From NCBI RefSeq assembly GCF_001864895.1, contig NZ_MJGO01000041.1, positions 241,230 through 296,777 of the forward strand: DNA of 55,548 bases, read 5' to 3'. Below are positions 44,189 to 52,938 of this stretch, one piece after another. Below the pieces are notes generated by a model, which was not told the origin of the DNA, ran no database searches, and was given only the letters and a program-made list of their open reading frames with translations. Source of the DNA: Curtobacterium sp. MCBA15_009. GTDB lineage: Bacteria; Actinomycetota; Actinomycetes; Actinomycetales; Microbacteriaceae. The position numbers were made by a program, and so were the translations under genes. Every line of letters starts with the position of its first letter. Within the stretch, counting starts at the first letter, position 1.

Positions 44189-44995
44189 ATGCAGACGGCC
44201 GCCGCACTCCGGTCGCCCGTCCCCGACCGGGGCGGGCGGAACGGTGCAGCACGCGGCGGCGGCGGTGCACGGCGGGGGAACGACCACCTCGGCGACGCTC
44301 GCGCGGCCCTCGACCGCATCACGTCGCTGCGCTCCCGGGTCGCCGACATGGAGTCCACCCGGGTCGACACCGCCGGCCTGCCCACGGCACCGGCCCTCGA
44401 ACCGCTGCTGCCCGGCGGGGCGATCCGCGTGGGTGGCACGTACGCCGTGCCCGAGTCGGTGCTGCTCGCGATGACCATGCTGCAGGCGGCCTCAGCGGCG
44501 GGCGCGTGGTGCGCGGTGGTGGGCGTGCCGTCCTTCGGGGTCGAAGCCGCGGCCGCCGCGGGGATCGACCTCGAACGGCTCGTGCTCGTCCCCGACCCGG
44601 GCGACCAGTGGCTCGCGGTGACGGCGGCGATGGCCGACGTCGCGCAGATCGTCCTCACCCGGCCGCTCGGTCGGGTCGTCCCCGGTGACGTGGCCCGGCT
44701 GTCCGCCCGGCTGCGGCAGCGGGGCGGCGCGCTCGTCGCGCTCGGCGCCTGGCCAGGAGCGGACGTCACGCTCCGGGTCACGTCCTCGACGTGGAGCGGC
44801 ATCGGGCAGGGGCACGGCCACCTGACCGAGCGCCGCGCCACGGTGACGGCCACCGGGCGAGCCGGTGCGGTGCGGCCGACCAGCACCGAGCTGCTGCTGC
44901 CCGCTGCGGACGGCGCGGTCCGCGCCGCGGTCCCCGTGCCGTCGGTCGGTTCCGGCGACGGGCGGGTCCTGCGCCCGGTGGCGGTGGCGTCGTGA
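44189..44995 (+). CDS. imuA: ImuA' (SOS mutasome accessory protein)
   Basis: This 268-residue protein has the place and shape of actinobacterial ImuA', a RecA/SulA-like accessory factor of the ImuB-DnaE2 mutasome. A helical N-terminal part (residues 1-60) precedes a RecA-like core with LLPGGAIRVGGTYAVPESVLLAMTMLQAASA (quoted in part as LLPGGAIRVGGTYAVPE), followed by WCAVVGVPSFGVEAA and LVLVPDPGDQWLA. A full Walker A is not present, as in the family. The ATG at 44189 coincides with the predicted transcription start. The stop overlaps the imuB GTG by 4 bp. Expression is under two LexA boxes. Confidence 0.85.
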   Translation: MQTAAALRSPVPDRGGRNGAARGGGGARRGNDHLGDARAALDRITSLRSRVADMESTRVDTAGLPTAPALEPLLPGGAIRVGGTYAVPESVLLAMTMLQAASAAGAWCAVVGVPSFGVEAAAAAGIDLERLVLVPDPGDQWLAVTAAMADVAQIVLTRPLGRVVPGDVARLSARLRQRGGALVALGAWPGADVTLRVTSSTWSGIGQGHGHLTERRATVTATGRAGAVRPTSTELLLPAADGAVRAAVPVPSVGSGDGRVLRPVAVAS

Positions 44996-46620
44996 TCGCC
45001 CGCGGTCGCATCCGCGCCGACGCGATCGCCCGCGGCGGTGCCGTGCCGGAACCGCCCCCGACCCGGACCGTCGTGCTCTGGTGCCCGGACTGGCCGGTGA
45101 TCGCGGCTGCCCGCGCCGCCGGGGAGCCCCCGGAACAACCCTTCGCGGTCGTGTCGAAGGGACTCGTGTTCGCGAGCTCCGCCTCGGCCCGGCAGCACGG
45201 TGTCGTCCGGGGGCTCCGCGTGCGCGAGGCGCAGGCGCGCTGCACGGAACTCGTCGTGCAGCCCTACGACGACGCCCTCGACCACCGCGCCTTCGAACCC
45301 GTCATCCGTGCGGTCGAGGCAGCCGTGCCGGGGGTCGAGGTCGTGCGGCCGGGGACCCTCGCCCTGCGCTCGCGCGGTCCCGCGCGGTACTACGGCGGCG
45401 AACGCGCCGCGGCGGCCACGCTCGCCGGGATCGCGGCCGACCACGGCGCGCCTGCGGTGCGGGCGGGGGTGGCGGACACCCCGTTCGCCGCCGAGCAGGC
45501 GGCACGCGCGCGACCCCTCCGCCCCGGGGAACGCGTGCGGATCGTGCCCGTGTCCGGATCGGCCGACTTCCTCGCGGACCTGCCCCTCGGCGTCCTCGGC
45601 GACCCCGAGCTCGCGACCGTGCTCGACCGGCTCGGCATCGGCACGCTGGGGGACTTCGCGGCGCTCAGCGACGAGCAGGTCCGCGACCGCTTCGGGGTGG
45701 CAGGGGCGTTCCTGCACCGGTTGGCCGGCGGCCGTGATCCGCGCGAGGTCGCGGCACGCGAGGTCCCGCCCGAGCTCCGGGTCGAGGCGTCCTTCGAGCC
45801 GCCGCTCGACCGTGCCGACCAGATCGCCTTCGCGTTCCGGCGCTCCGCCGACGACTTCGACGCCCGGCTCCGGGCCGCCGGACTCGTCGCGACGACGATC
45901 CGGGTCGGGATCGTCGACGAGCGCGACGTCCTGCTCGAACGCACCTGGGCGCACCCGCGCTGGTTCGACGCCGCCGACGTGGTCGACCGGGTGCGGTGGC
46001 AGCTCGCCGGCGGGGTCGACCCGACCGGGCTCGAGGCGCCGGTCACGTCGGTCGTGCTCGAACCCGTCGCGGTCGACGACGTGGCGAACCACGAGCGCGG
46101 GCTGTGGGGCGCCGGCCCCGACGAACGCGTGCACCACGGGCTCGCCCGCATCCAGGGCATGGTCGGCCACGACGGTGTCGTCAGCCCCAGGATCGGCGGC
46201 GGTCGCACCCTGTCGGAGCGCGTGGTGCTCGTCCCGTGGGGCGATGCGCCCGCGGGTGGTGAGCGCGCGCTGGCCACCGTGCGCGACCGCCCGTGGCCGG
46301 GCAGGCTGCCGGGGCCGCCACCGGCCACGGTCCTCGAACGTCCCCGCCCGGTCGACGTGGTCACCGCCGGCGGCGCGAGCGTCGACGTCGACGAGCGCGG
46401 GGTGCTGTCCGGCCCGCCGGAGCACTTCCGTGCCGAGGGCGACCGCGGGGGCGGGTTCTCGGCGGTCTCCGCGTGGGCGGGGCCGTGGCCGCTCGTCGTG
46501 CGCTGGTGGGAGTCCGGCGGACGCCGACTGCACCGGCTGCAGCTCGTCGACGCCGAGGGGCGCGCCTGGTACCTGGTGCTCGCCGACCACCGCTGGTGGG
46601 CGGAGGCGATCGCCACGTGA
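44992..46620 (+). CDS. imuB: ImuB, catalytically inactive Y-family polymerase homologue
   Basis: This 542-residue protein is the hub that links DnaE2 to the sliding clamp. The Y-family palm is recognisable, but the metal-binding acidic residues are replaced. The usual V-D-X-D-X-F-F-A region reads VVLWCPDWPVIAA, and the S-D-E region reads RPGTLALRSRGPARYYGG, both normal for ImuB. A little-finger-like domain covers residues 260-390. RVVLVPWGDA near residue 410 is a candidate beta-clamp contact by analogy to the QLPLWG motif of mycobacterial ImuB. The GTG start overlaps imuA' (GTGA). dnaE2 starts 22 bp after its stop. Confidence 0.92.
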   Translation: MIARGRIRADAIARGGAVPEPPPTRTVVLWCPDWPVIAAARAAGEPPEQPFAVVSKGLVFASSASARQHGVVRGLRVREAQARCTELVVQPYDDALDHRAFEPVIRAVEAAVPGVEVVRPGTLALRSRGPARYYGGERAAAATLAGIAADHGAPAVRAGVADTPFAAEQAARARPLRPGERVRIVPVSGSADFLADLPLGVLGDPELATVLDRLGIGTLGDFAALSDEQVRDRFGVAGAFLHRLAGGRDPREVAAREVPPELRVEASFEPPLDRADQIAFAFRRSADDFDARLRAAGLVATTIRVGIVDERDVLLERTWAHPRWFDAADVVDRVRWQLAGGVDPTGLEAPVTSVVLEPVAVDDVANHERGLWGAGPDERVHHGLARIQGMVGHDGVVSPRIGGGRTLSERVVLVPWGDAPAGGERALATVRDRPWPGRLPGPPPATVLERPRPVDVVTAGGASVDVDERGVLSGPPEHFRAEGDRGGGFSAVSAWAGPWPLVVRWWESGGRRLHRLQLVDAEGRAWYLVLADHRWWAEAIAT

Positions 46621-46642
46621 ACCGACCCGAGAGCAGGACCTG

Positions 46643-49600
46643 ATGGGCTACAGCAACCCGGCCATCCCGTGGTCGCAGTTCGAGCGTGCCCTGTCCGACA
46701 AGCGGAGCCCCGGCACCGCACACGACGGCGACGGCGGCGACAGCCCCGCGTGGTCGCGCAAGCGCGAGCGGTACGTGCCGACGACGCTCGACACCGACGA
46801 CGCCCCCGTGGTGCCGTACGCCGAGCTGCACGCGCACTCGACCTTCAGCTTCCTCGACGGCGCGAGCCAGCCCGAGCACCTGTTCGAGGAAGCAGCCCGG
46901 CTGCGGCTGCACGCCCTCGCGCTCACCGACCACGACGGCTTCTACGGCGCTGCCCGGATGGCCGAGGTCGCCGAGGCGTACCCCGCGGTCGGCACGGTCT
47001 ACGGCACCGAGCTCTCGCTGGGGTTGACCGAGCCGCAGAACGGTGTGCCCGACCCGCAGGGGTCGCACCTGCTGCTGCTCGCCGACGGCCAGGACGGCTA
47101 CCACCGGCTCGCGGGCGCGGTGACGAGCGCGCACCTCGCCGCCGGGTCCGAGAAGGGCAGCCCGCGGTACGACCTCGACGAGCTCGCGGCGCGGGCGGAC
47201 GGCCACTGGCGCGTCCTGACCGGCTGCCGGAAGGGCACCGTCCGGCAGGCGCTCGAGCAGGGCGGCGAGTCGGCGGCCGAGACCGCCCTGCGCGTGCTGC
47301 TCGACCGGTTCGGCACCGGCAACGTCGTGGTCGAGCTCCTCGACCACGGCGACCCGCTCGACAGCGCCCGGAACGACGCCCTGGCGACGCTCGCCGAGCG
47401 GTACGCGCTGCCCCTGGTCGCGACCGGCAACGTCCACTACGCCACCCCGGACCGCTTCCCGGTGGCGACGGCACTCGCTGCGGTCCGCGCCCGGCGCAGT
47501 CTCGACGAGATCGACGGCTGGCTGCCGGCGGCCGACACCGCGCACCTGCGCTCCGGCGCCGAGATGACCCGTCGGTTCGGGCGGTACCCGGGGGCGATCG
47601 AGAACACCGTCACCCTGGCCGACGAACTCGGGTTCCGGCTGCGCACGGCGAAGCCCGGGCTGCCCGACATCGACGTGCCGGACGGGCACACCGCGATGTC
47701 CTGGCTCCGCGAGCTCACCTGGGCGGGGGCACGGCGCTTCTACCCGGGCAGCGCCGACGGGGTGGAGCCCCACAAACGCGAACGGATCGAGCGCGAGCTG
47801 TCCGTGATCGAGGACAAGAACTTCCCCGGCTACTTCCTCATCGTTCGCGACATGGTGCAGTACGCCCGCGGGCGTGGGATCCTCTGCCAGGGGCGGGGGT
47901 CCGCGGCGAACTCGGCGGTCTGCTACCTGCTCGAGATCACCGCCGTCGACTCCATCCGCTACGGACTGCCCTTCGAGCGGTTCCTGTCGGCGATGCGCGA
48001 CGAGGAACCCGACATCGACGTCGACTTCGACTCCGACCGGCGCGAAGAGGTCATCCAGTACGTCTACGACAAGTACGGCCGGTACAACGCCGCGCAGGTC
48101 GCCAACGTCATCACCTACCGGCCGAAGGGCGCCGTGCGGGACATGGCGAAGGCGCTCGGGCACAGCCCGGGCCAGCAGGACGCCTGGTCGAAGCAGGTCG
48201 AGCGGTGGGGGTCGGTCACCGAGAGCCAGGACCACGACATCCCGCCCGAGGTCGTCGGGCTCGCGAGCGACGTCCTCGGCTTCCCCCGGCACCTCGGCAT
48301 CCACTCGGGCGGCATGGTGCTCACCGACCGCCCGGTGGGCGAGGTCGTGCCGATCGAGCACGCCCGGATGGACGGCCGCACCGTTCTGCAGTGGGACAAG
48401 GACGACTGCGCCTACATGGGCCTGGTGAAGTTCGACATGCTCGGCCTCGGCATGCTCGCCGCGCTGCAGTACTCGTTCGACCTGGCGGCGGAGCACTGCG
48501 GGGAGCGCTGGGAGATGCACTCCATCCCGAAGGAGGAGCAGGGCGTCTACGACCAGCTCTGCCGCGCGGACACGGTCGGGGTGTTCCAGGTGGAGTCCCG
48601 CGCACAGATGGGCACCCTGCCCCGGCTGCTCCCGCGACGCTTCTACGACCTCGTCATCGAGGTCGCCCTGGTGCGCCCCGGGCCGATCCAAGGCGGCGCC
48701 GTGCACCCCTACATCCGCCGCCGCACCGGCGAGGAACCCATCACGTACATGCACCCGGCGCTCGAGCCGGTGCTCGAACGCACGCTCGGGGTGCCCCTGT
48801 TCCAGGAGCAGCTCATGCAGATGGCGATCGCGGTGGGCAACTGCTCCGGTGACGACGCCGACCTGCTGCGGCGGGCGATGGGGTCCAAGCGCGGGCACGA
48901 GAAGATCGACCGGCTCCGCGACACGCTCTACACGGGCATGGCGGACAACGGGATCCACGGGGCGGACGCCGACGCGATCTACGCCAAGATCCAGGCGTTC
49001 GCGAACTTCGGCTTCGCGGAGAGCCACTCGATCAGCTTCGCCCTCATCGTCTACGCGAGCGCCTGGATACGCCTGCACTACCCGGGAGCGTTCCTGGCGG
49101 CCCTGCTGCGGGCACAGCCGATGGGCTTCTACTCGCCGCAGACCCTGGTCGCCGACGCCCGACGGCACGGCGTGCAGGTGCTCCGCCCGGACATCCTGCG
49201 CTCCGGGGTGGACGCGACGCTCGAACCGCTGTCCGACGATTCCGCGCAGCCCACCGGGCAGGACGCCTGCCTCGCCACCGAGCAGCCGCCGGTGCTGCCA
49301 TTCGACAAGGCGCTCCCGGACGACACGGCCGAGCACCGTCGCGACGGCGCCTTCGCGGTGCGGCTCGGACTCGCCGAGGTCGCGTCGCTCAGCCGGAAGA
49401 CCGCCGAGAAGATCGTCGCCGAACGCGACGCGCACGGCCCGTACACCGACATGTCCGACCTGGCCCGCCGGGTGGGGCTGACCACGGCGCAGCTCGAGGC
49501 CCTCGCCGCGGCGGACGCCTTCGCGCCGTTCGACATCGACCGTCGCGGGGCGATGTGGTCGGCGGCGCAGGCCGCGGCCGAGCGTCCGGACCAGCTGCCG

Positions 49601-50056
49601 GACACACAGGTCGTGGTGCAGCCGCCGCTGTTCGGGCAGATGACCAGCGGCGACGTCCTGATCGCCGACATGTGGTCGACGGGCATGACGACCGACGACC
49701 ACCCGGTGCGGCACGTCCGCGACCGGCTCGCCGCTCGCCGCGTGCTCACCGTGCAGGACACCGCCACCGCCGAGACCGGGCGTCGTGTCGAGGTGGGCGG
49801 CATCGTCACCCACCGTCAGCGACCCGCGACGGCCTCGGGCATCACGTTCCTGAACGTCGAGGACGAGACCGGGCTCGTCAACGTGATCTGCAGCGTCGGG
49901 GTCTGGGGCCGGTACCGACGGGTGGCCCGGGAATCGCCGGCGGTGGTCGTCCGGGGGATCCTCGAGCGCTCACCGGACGGCGTCGTGAACCTGGTGGCGG
50001 ACCGCATCGAGCACCTGCCGCTCGCCGTCCGCACCCGGTCCCGCGACTTCCAGTGA
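46643..50056 (+). CDS. dnaE2: Error-prone DNA polymerase III alpha subunit DnaE2 (ImuC)
   Basis: This 1137-residue C-family polymerase does mutagenic translesion synthesis after DNA damage. The N-terminal PHP domain starts with YAELHAHSTFSFLDGAS. The polymerase active site has three aspartates in PDIDVDFDSDRREEVI (Asp457, Asp459, Asp461). GRGSAANSAVCYLL and the helix-hairpin-helix region near residue 930 follow, with an OB fold at the end (GGIVTHRQRPATASGITFLN). Length fits DnaE2 (shorter than replicative DnaE1). About 65 residues before the PHP domain are polar and extra. It ends only six bases from the convergent histidine kinase gene, with no room for a terminator. Confidence 0.95.
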   Translation: MGYSNPAIPWSQFERALSDKRSPGTAHDGDGGDSPAWSRKRERYVPTTLDTDDAPVVPYAELHAHSTFSFLDGASQPEHLFEEAARLRLHALALTDHDGFYGAARMAEVAEAYPAVGTVYGTELSLGLTEPQNGVPDPQGSHLLLLADGQDGYHRLAGAVTSAHLAAGSEKGSPRYDLDELAARADGHWRVLTGCRKGTVRQALEQGGESAAETALRVLLDRFGTGNVVVELLDHGDPLDSARNDALATLAERYALPLVATGNVHYATPDRFPVATALAAVRARRSLDEIDGWLPAADTAHLRSGAEMTRRFGRYPGAIENTVTLADELGFRLRTAKPGLPDIDVPDGHTAMSWLRELTWAGARRFYPGSADGVEPHKRERIERELSVIEDKNFPGYFLIVRDMVQYARGRGILCQGRGSAANSAVCYLLEITAVDSIRYGLPFERFLSAMRDEEPDIDVDFDSDRREEVIQYVYDKYGRYNAAQVANVITYRPKGAVRDMAKALGHSPGQQDAWSKQVERWGSVTESQDHDIPPEVVGLASDVLGFPRHLGIHSGGMVLTDRPVGEVVPIEHARMDGRTVLQWDKDDCAYMGLVKFDMLGLGMLAALQYSFDLAAEHCGERWEMHSIPKEEQGVYDQLCRADTVGVFQVESRAQMGTLPRLLPRRFYDLVIEVALVRPGPIQGGAVHPYIRRRTGEEPITYMHPALEPVLERTLGVPLFQEQLMQMAIAVGNCSGDDADLLRRAMGSKRGHEKIDRLRDTLYTGMADNGIHGADADAIYAKIQAFANFGFAESHSISFALIVYASAWIRLHYPGAFLAALLRAQPMGFYSPQTLVADARRHGVQVLRPDILRSGVDATLEPLSDDSAQPTGQDACLATEQPPVLPFDKALPDDTAEHRRDGAFAVRLGLAEVASLSRKTAEKIVAERDAHGPYTDMSDLARRVGLTTAQLEALAAADAFAPFDIDRRGAMWSAAQAAAERPDQLPDTQVVVQPPLFGQMTSGDVLIADMWSTGMTTDDHPVRHVRDRLAARRVLTVQDTATAETGRRVEVGGIVTHRQRPATASGITFLNVEDETGLVNVICSVGVWGRYRRVARESPAVVVRGILERSPDGVVNLVADRIEHLPLAVRTRSRDFQ

Positions 50057-50062
50057 GCGGCC

Positions 50063-51547
50063 CTACTCGACCTCGGGCAGGCGGATGGTGACCTCGAGCC
50101 CACCGGAACGGACGTTCCGCAGGGCGGCGGTCCCGCCGGCACGTTCGGCCACCGCGCGCACGATCGCGAGTCCCAGTCCGGAGCCGCCCGGCATCGGGAT
50201 CGCGCCCGTGGTCGGGTCCGGGTTCGCCCGCGAGGTCCGCGCCTCGTCGGGACGGGTGAACCGGTCGAAGGCCACCGGGATGAACGACTCCGGCACCCCC
50301 GGCCCGTCGTCCGTGATCTGCAGGACGCCCTCGCCGTCGCTGCTGCGCCAGGACACGAAGACGCCACCGCCGCGGGGGAGTGCGGCGACGGCGTTGCCGG
50401 CCACGTTCGTCACGAGCTGCGCCATGCCACCGGTGTCGATGCGGTAGCGCGGCTCGGTGCCGCCGCCGGTCGCCGGCGCCTCGAGGTCGAAGTCGACCGT
50501 CACGTCCTTCGCCGAGGCGATGAGGCGGACGCGGTCCACGGCGGCCATGACCTCGTCGCCGAGGTCCGACCAGCCGGTCTCCGGCTGCCGGTCGCCGTCC
50601 TGCTCCCGCCGTTCGGACTCCTCGATCCGCGACAGGGCGAGCAGGTCGTTCGCCAGGCGGGACAGTCGGGCGACGCTGTGCTTGGCGCGCTCGATGTGCG
50701 CGGCCAGGGCGGCGGCGTCGTCGCCGTCGAGCGACGCCAGGTCGAGCTGCGTGGTGAGGATGGCCAGGGGGGTGCGGAGCTCGTGGCTCGCGTCCGAGAC
50801 CATCTGCCGCTCCCGTTCGGTGGCCTGGCGGGTCCGGGCCAGGAACGCGTTGAGCGTCGTCGCGAGCGAGGCGAGCTCGTCCTGGGCCGGTCCGACGGGC
50901 AGCTCGGCGCGCTCCGGGGCGACGGAGAGCCGCTCGGCCTCGCGGCGCATCCGGTTCACCGGGCGCAGTGCGGCGGTGGCCAGGACCCACGACGCGATGC
51001 CGAAGGCGACGAGGATCGCGACCCCGGTGAGCGAGAGCGTCGAGGTCAGGTCGTCGACGACGATCGCCTCGGCCTGCGAGTTGCGGGCGGCGACGACCGT
51101 CCAGCGGCCGACCTCGTTGACGGGGTGCTCGACGACGACGCGGTACTCCGAGCCGGAGACCCGGATGATCGACGTGCCGGCTGCGGTCGAGGTGAGGCTG
51201 CCGAGGGCGCGCTCGACCCGGTTCGGCATCGTCGACAGCACGATGTCGCCCTCGGGGGAGACCACGGCGACGAGCTGCAGGTTGCCCGGCGGCGACAGGT
51301 CCGGGTCGCTGTCGACCTCGAGCGTCGCGACGTAGGGGTCCGCGTCGGCGTCGAGCAGGGTGCGGGTGGCGCTCGCGACGACGCTCACCACCTGGAAGCG
51401 CATCACCAGGACGAGCAGGACGATGACGACCGCGGCGATCGCCGTCGAGCCGATCGTGATCCGCGCGCGCAGGGACAGCAGGCGGAGCGGCCGGACCGGG
51501 CCGCGGCGCCGAGGCTCCGGCGCCGACGTGGCAGAGGACCCGCTCAC
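50063..51547 (-). CDS. Sensor histidine kinase
   Basis: This 494-residue membrane kinase has helix 1 (about residues 28-50), an extracytoplasmic sensor of about 110 residues and helix 2 (about residues 170-193). A HAMP segment follows, then the dimerisation helix with phospho-acceptor His255 in SDASHELRTPL. The ATPase domain has N-box Asn385 (NVAGNAVAAL), G1 DDGPGVP and G2 GGSGLGLAIV. It senses an unknown envelope signal and should phosphorylate the regulator encoded just upstream. The GTG start overlaps the regulator stop by 4 bp. Confidence 0.93.
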   Translation of the reverse strand: MSGSSATSAPEPRRRGPVRPLRLLSLRARITIGSTAIAAVVIVLLVLVMRFQVVSVVASATRTLLDADADPYVATLEVDSDPDLSPPGNLQLVAVVSPEGDIVLSTMPNRVERALGSLTSTAAGTSIIRVSGSEYRVVVEHPVNEVGRWTVVAARNSQAEAIVVDDLTSTLSLTGVAILVAFGIASWVLATAALRPVNRMRREAERLSVAPERAELPVGPAQDELASLATTLNAFLARTRQATERERQMVSDASHELRTPLAILTTQLDLASLDGDDAAALAAHIERAKHSVARLSRLANDLLALSRIEESERREQDGDRQPETGWSDLGDEVMAAVDRVRLIASAKDVTVDFDLEAPATGGGTEPRYRIDTGGMAQLVTNVAGNAVAALPRGGGVFVSWRSSDGEGVLQITDDGPGVPESFIPVAFDRFTRPDEARTSRANPDPTTGAIPMPGGSGLGLAIVRAVAERAGGTAALRNVRSGGLEVTIRLPEVE

Positions 51548-52221
51548 GCCCCGATGAGGTCGAGCCGGTAGCCGCGGCCGCGGACCGTCGCGATGGCGAC
51601 CGTCGCCTCGTGCGCGGTCAGCTTCTTGCGCAGGTACGAGATGTACTGCTCGACGACGTTCGGGTCCACGTGCTGCGACCCGTCCCAGACCTCTTCGAGG
51701 ATCTTCGGCCGGTCGACGACGGTGCCGGCGGAGCGGGCGAGCAGTCGGAGCAGCGAGAACTCGGTGGGGCTCACGGCGACGCGCTGGCCCTTGATGGCGA
51801 TGCGGCGGGCCTCGGAGTCGATGGAGACGTCGCCGACCTCGATCGTGCGGGGCGCACCGGCCGACTCGCGCCGGCCGAGCGCGCGGAGGCGGGCCGTGAG
51901 CTCGGCGAAGGCGAAGGGCTTGGTGAGGTAGTCGTCGGCACCGGCGTCGAGTCCGAACACCCGGTCGTCCACCGCGTCGCGGGCGGTGACGAGGAGGATC
52001 CGGACCGGGTCCTCGCGCTCACGGATGCGCCGTGCGAGCTCGAACCCCGACATCCCCGGCATCATGACGTCCACGACCGCGAGGTCGAAGGCCTGCTCGC
52101 CGAGGGCGATGAGCGCCTCGACCCCGTTCTCGACCGCCGTCACGCGGTACCCCTCGGCGGCGAGACCGCGCTCCATCAGGGCACGCATCTCGTCGTCGTC
52201 CTCGACCACCAACAGCCGCAT
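51544..52221 (-). CDS. OmpR/PhoB family response regulator
   Basis: This 225-residue regulator has a receiver domain with phospho-acceptor Asp51 (LAVVDVMMPGMSG), acidic pocket EDD at residues 7-9 and Lys in YLTKPF. It ends in a winged-helix DNA-binding domain (VSPTEFSLLRLL and VVEQYISYLRKKL). It forms an operon with the downstream sensor kinase. The ATG at 52221 has GGAGG upstream and gives the standard MRLLVVEDDD start; longer frames upstream extend into the promoter. Target genes are not identifiable; the divergent small gene is one candidate. Confidence 0.95.
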   Translation of the reverse strand: MRLLVVEDDDEMRALMERGLAAEGYRVTAVENGVEALIALGEQAFDLAVVDVMMPGMSGFELARRIREREDPVRILLVTARDAVDDRVFGLDAGADDYLTKPFAFAELTARLRALGRRESAGAPRTIEVGDVSIDSEARRIAIKGQRVAVSPTEFSLLRLLARSAGTVVDRPKILEEVWDGSQHVDPNVVEQYISYLRKKLTAHEATVAIATVRGRGYRLDLIGA

Positions 52222-52423
52222 AGTGGACCTCCTCGGACCCATCGTGGCATCGAACCGGTCCCCGGGTCCGCTCTCCGGGCCGAAGTCGCTGAATCTCGTC
52301 TCAGCAGCGGGCGGAACGGTCTGTCCCACGTTCGTGGGTCGTGAGGCCGAAGACCCTTCGTTGCTAGGCTCGCGCAGCGGTGGACGTGACCCGAAGCGTC
52401 GGCCGCTGCACTGGGGGAGCACC

Positions 52424-52750
52424 ATGGACCACTCGACCGACCACCCGGCCATGGCGCGGCTGCGAGCAGAGCTCGACGCCGCGTGGAAGGGCATCGGCAC
52501 GCTCGGCGACCTCGAGGACGCCCCGCGCGACCGCGTCGTGGCGGAGCTGCGCACCGCGGTGCCGGACGTCGCGAGCCGCGCGGCCCGCGCGGTCGGTCCC
52601 GAGGCCGTCGTCGCCGAGATCGACCGCTACGCCGGTGCCGGGCTGCCCGGCTCGGACGACGCCGTCCCGGCCGCCGTCATCTGGGGCGACGTCGTGCAGA
52701 CCGCGGCAGCGGCGGCCCGGGCGACGAGCGGCCAGCACACGACCGGCTGA
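52424..52750 (+). CDS. Small hypothetical protein, 108 residues
   Basis: I recognise no family. It is a soluble, largely helical acidic protein with Ala/Arg/Asp-rich heptads (ARLRAELDAAWKGIG, then PDVASRAARAVGPEAVVAEI). There is no signal peptide or membrane helix. The ATG has GGGGGAGC upstream. It is divergent from the two-component operon, about 200 bp away. Its last five codons lie inside a tandem repeat (from 52736), so the C-terminal GQHTTG is made from repeat sequence and the true end may vary. Confidence 0.6.
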   Translation: MDHSTDHPAMARLRAELDAAWKGIGTLGDLEDAPRDRVVAELRTAVPDVASRAARAVGPEAVVAEIDRYAGAGLPGSDDAVPAAVIWGDVVQTAAAAARATSGQHTTG

Positions 52751-52866
52751 GCAGCGACCCGCACACGACCGGCCGGGCAGAGCAACCTCCGCACGACCGG
52801 CTGAGCAACGACCCGCACACGACCGGCCGGGCGGAGCAACCTCCGCACACGACCGGCTGAGCAGCG
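52736..52866. repeat. Alternating 26/30-bp tandem repeat
   Basis: GCACACGACCGGC recurs five times, in alternating 26-bp (ending GAGCARCGACCC) and 30-bp (ending AGCAACCTCC) units, making about 2.4 copies of a 56-bp super-unit. The third copy has lost two bases. It overlaps the end of the small gene and lies in the gap before the FUSC-type gene. The remaining gap to 52938 is GC-rich with further ACCGGCCGG-like pieces. Confidence 0.85.
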
Positions 52867-52938
52867 CGGCCCGCGCACGCCGCCCGGTCGGACCGACCGG
52901 GCGGGCCGACCGACCGGCCGGCGCACGACCGGTCCGGC

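Noticed and set aside
46361..49813. An open frame of 1150 codons on the minus strand opposite dnaE2 and imuB
   Set aside because: It is antisense to well-supported genes with clear motifs. Long antisense frames are expected in GC-rich DNA, and its predicted residues are Arg/Val/Asp-rich without any family pattern.
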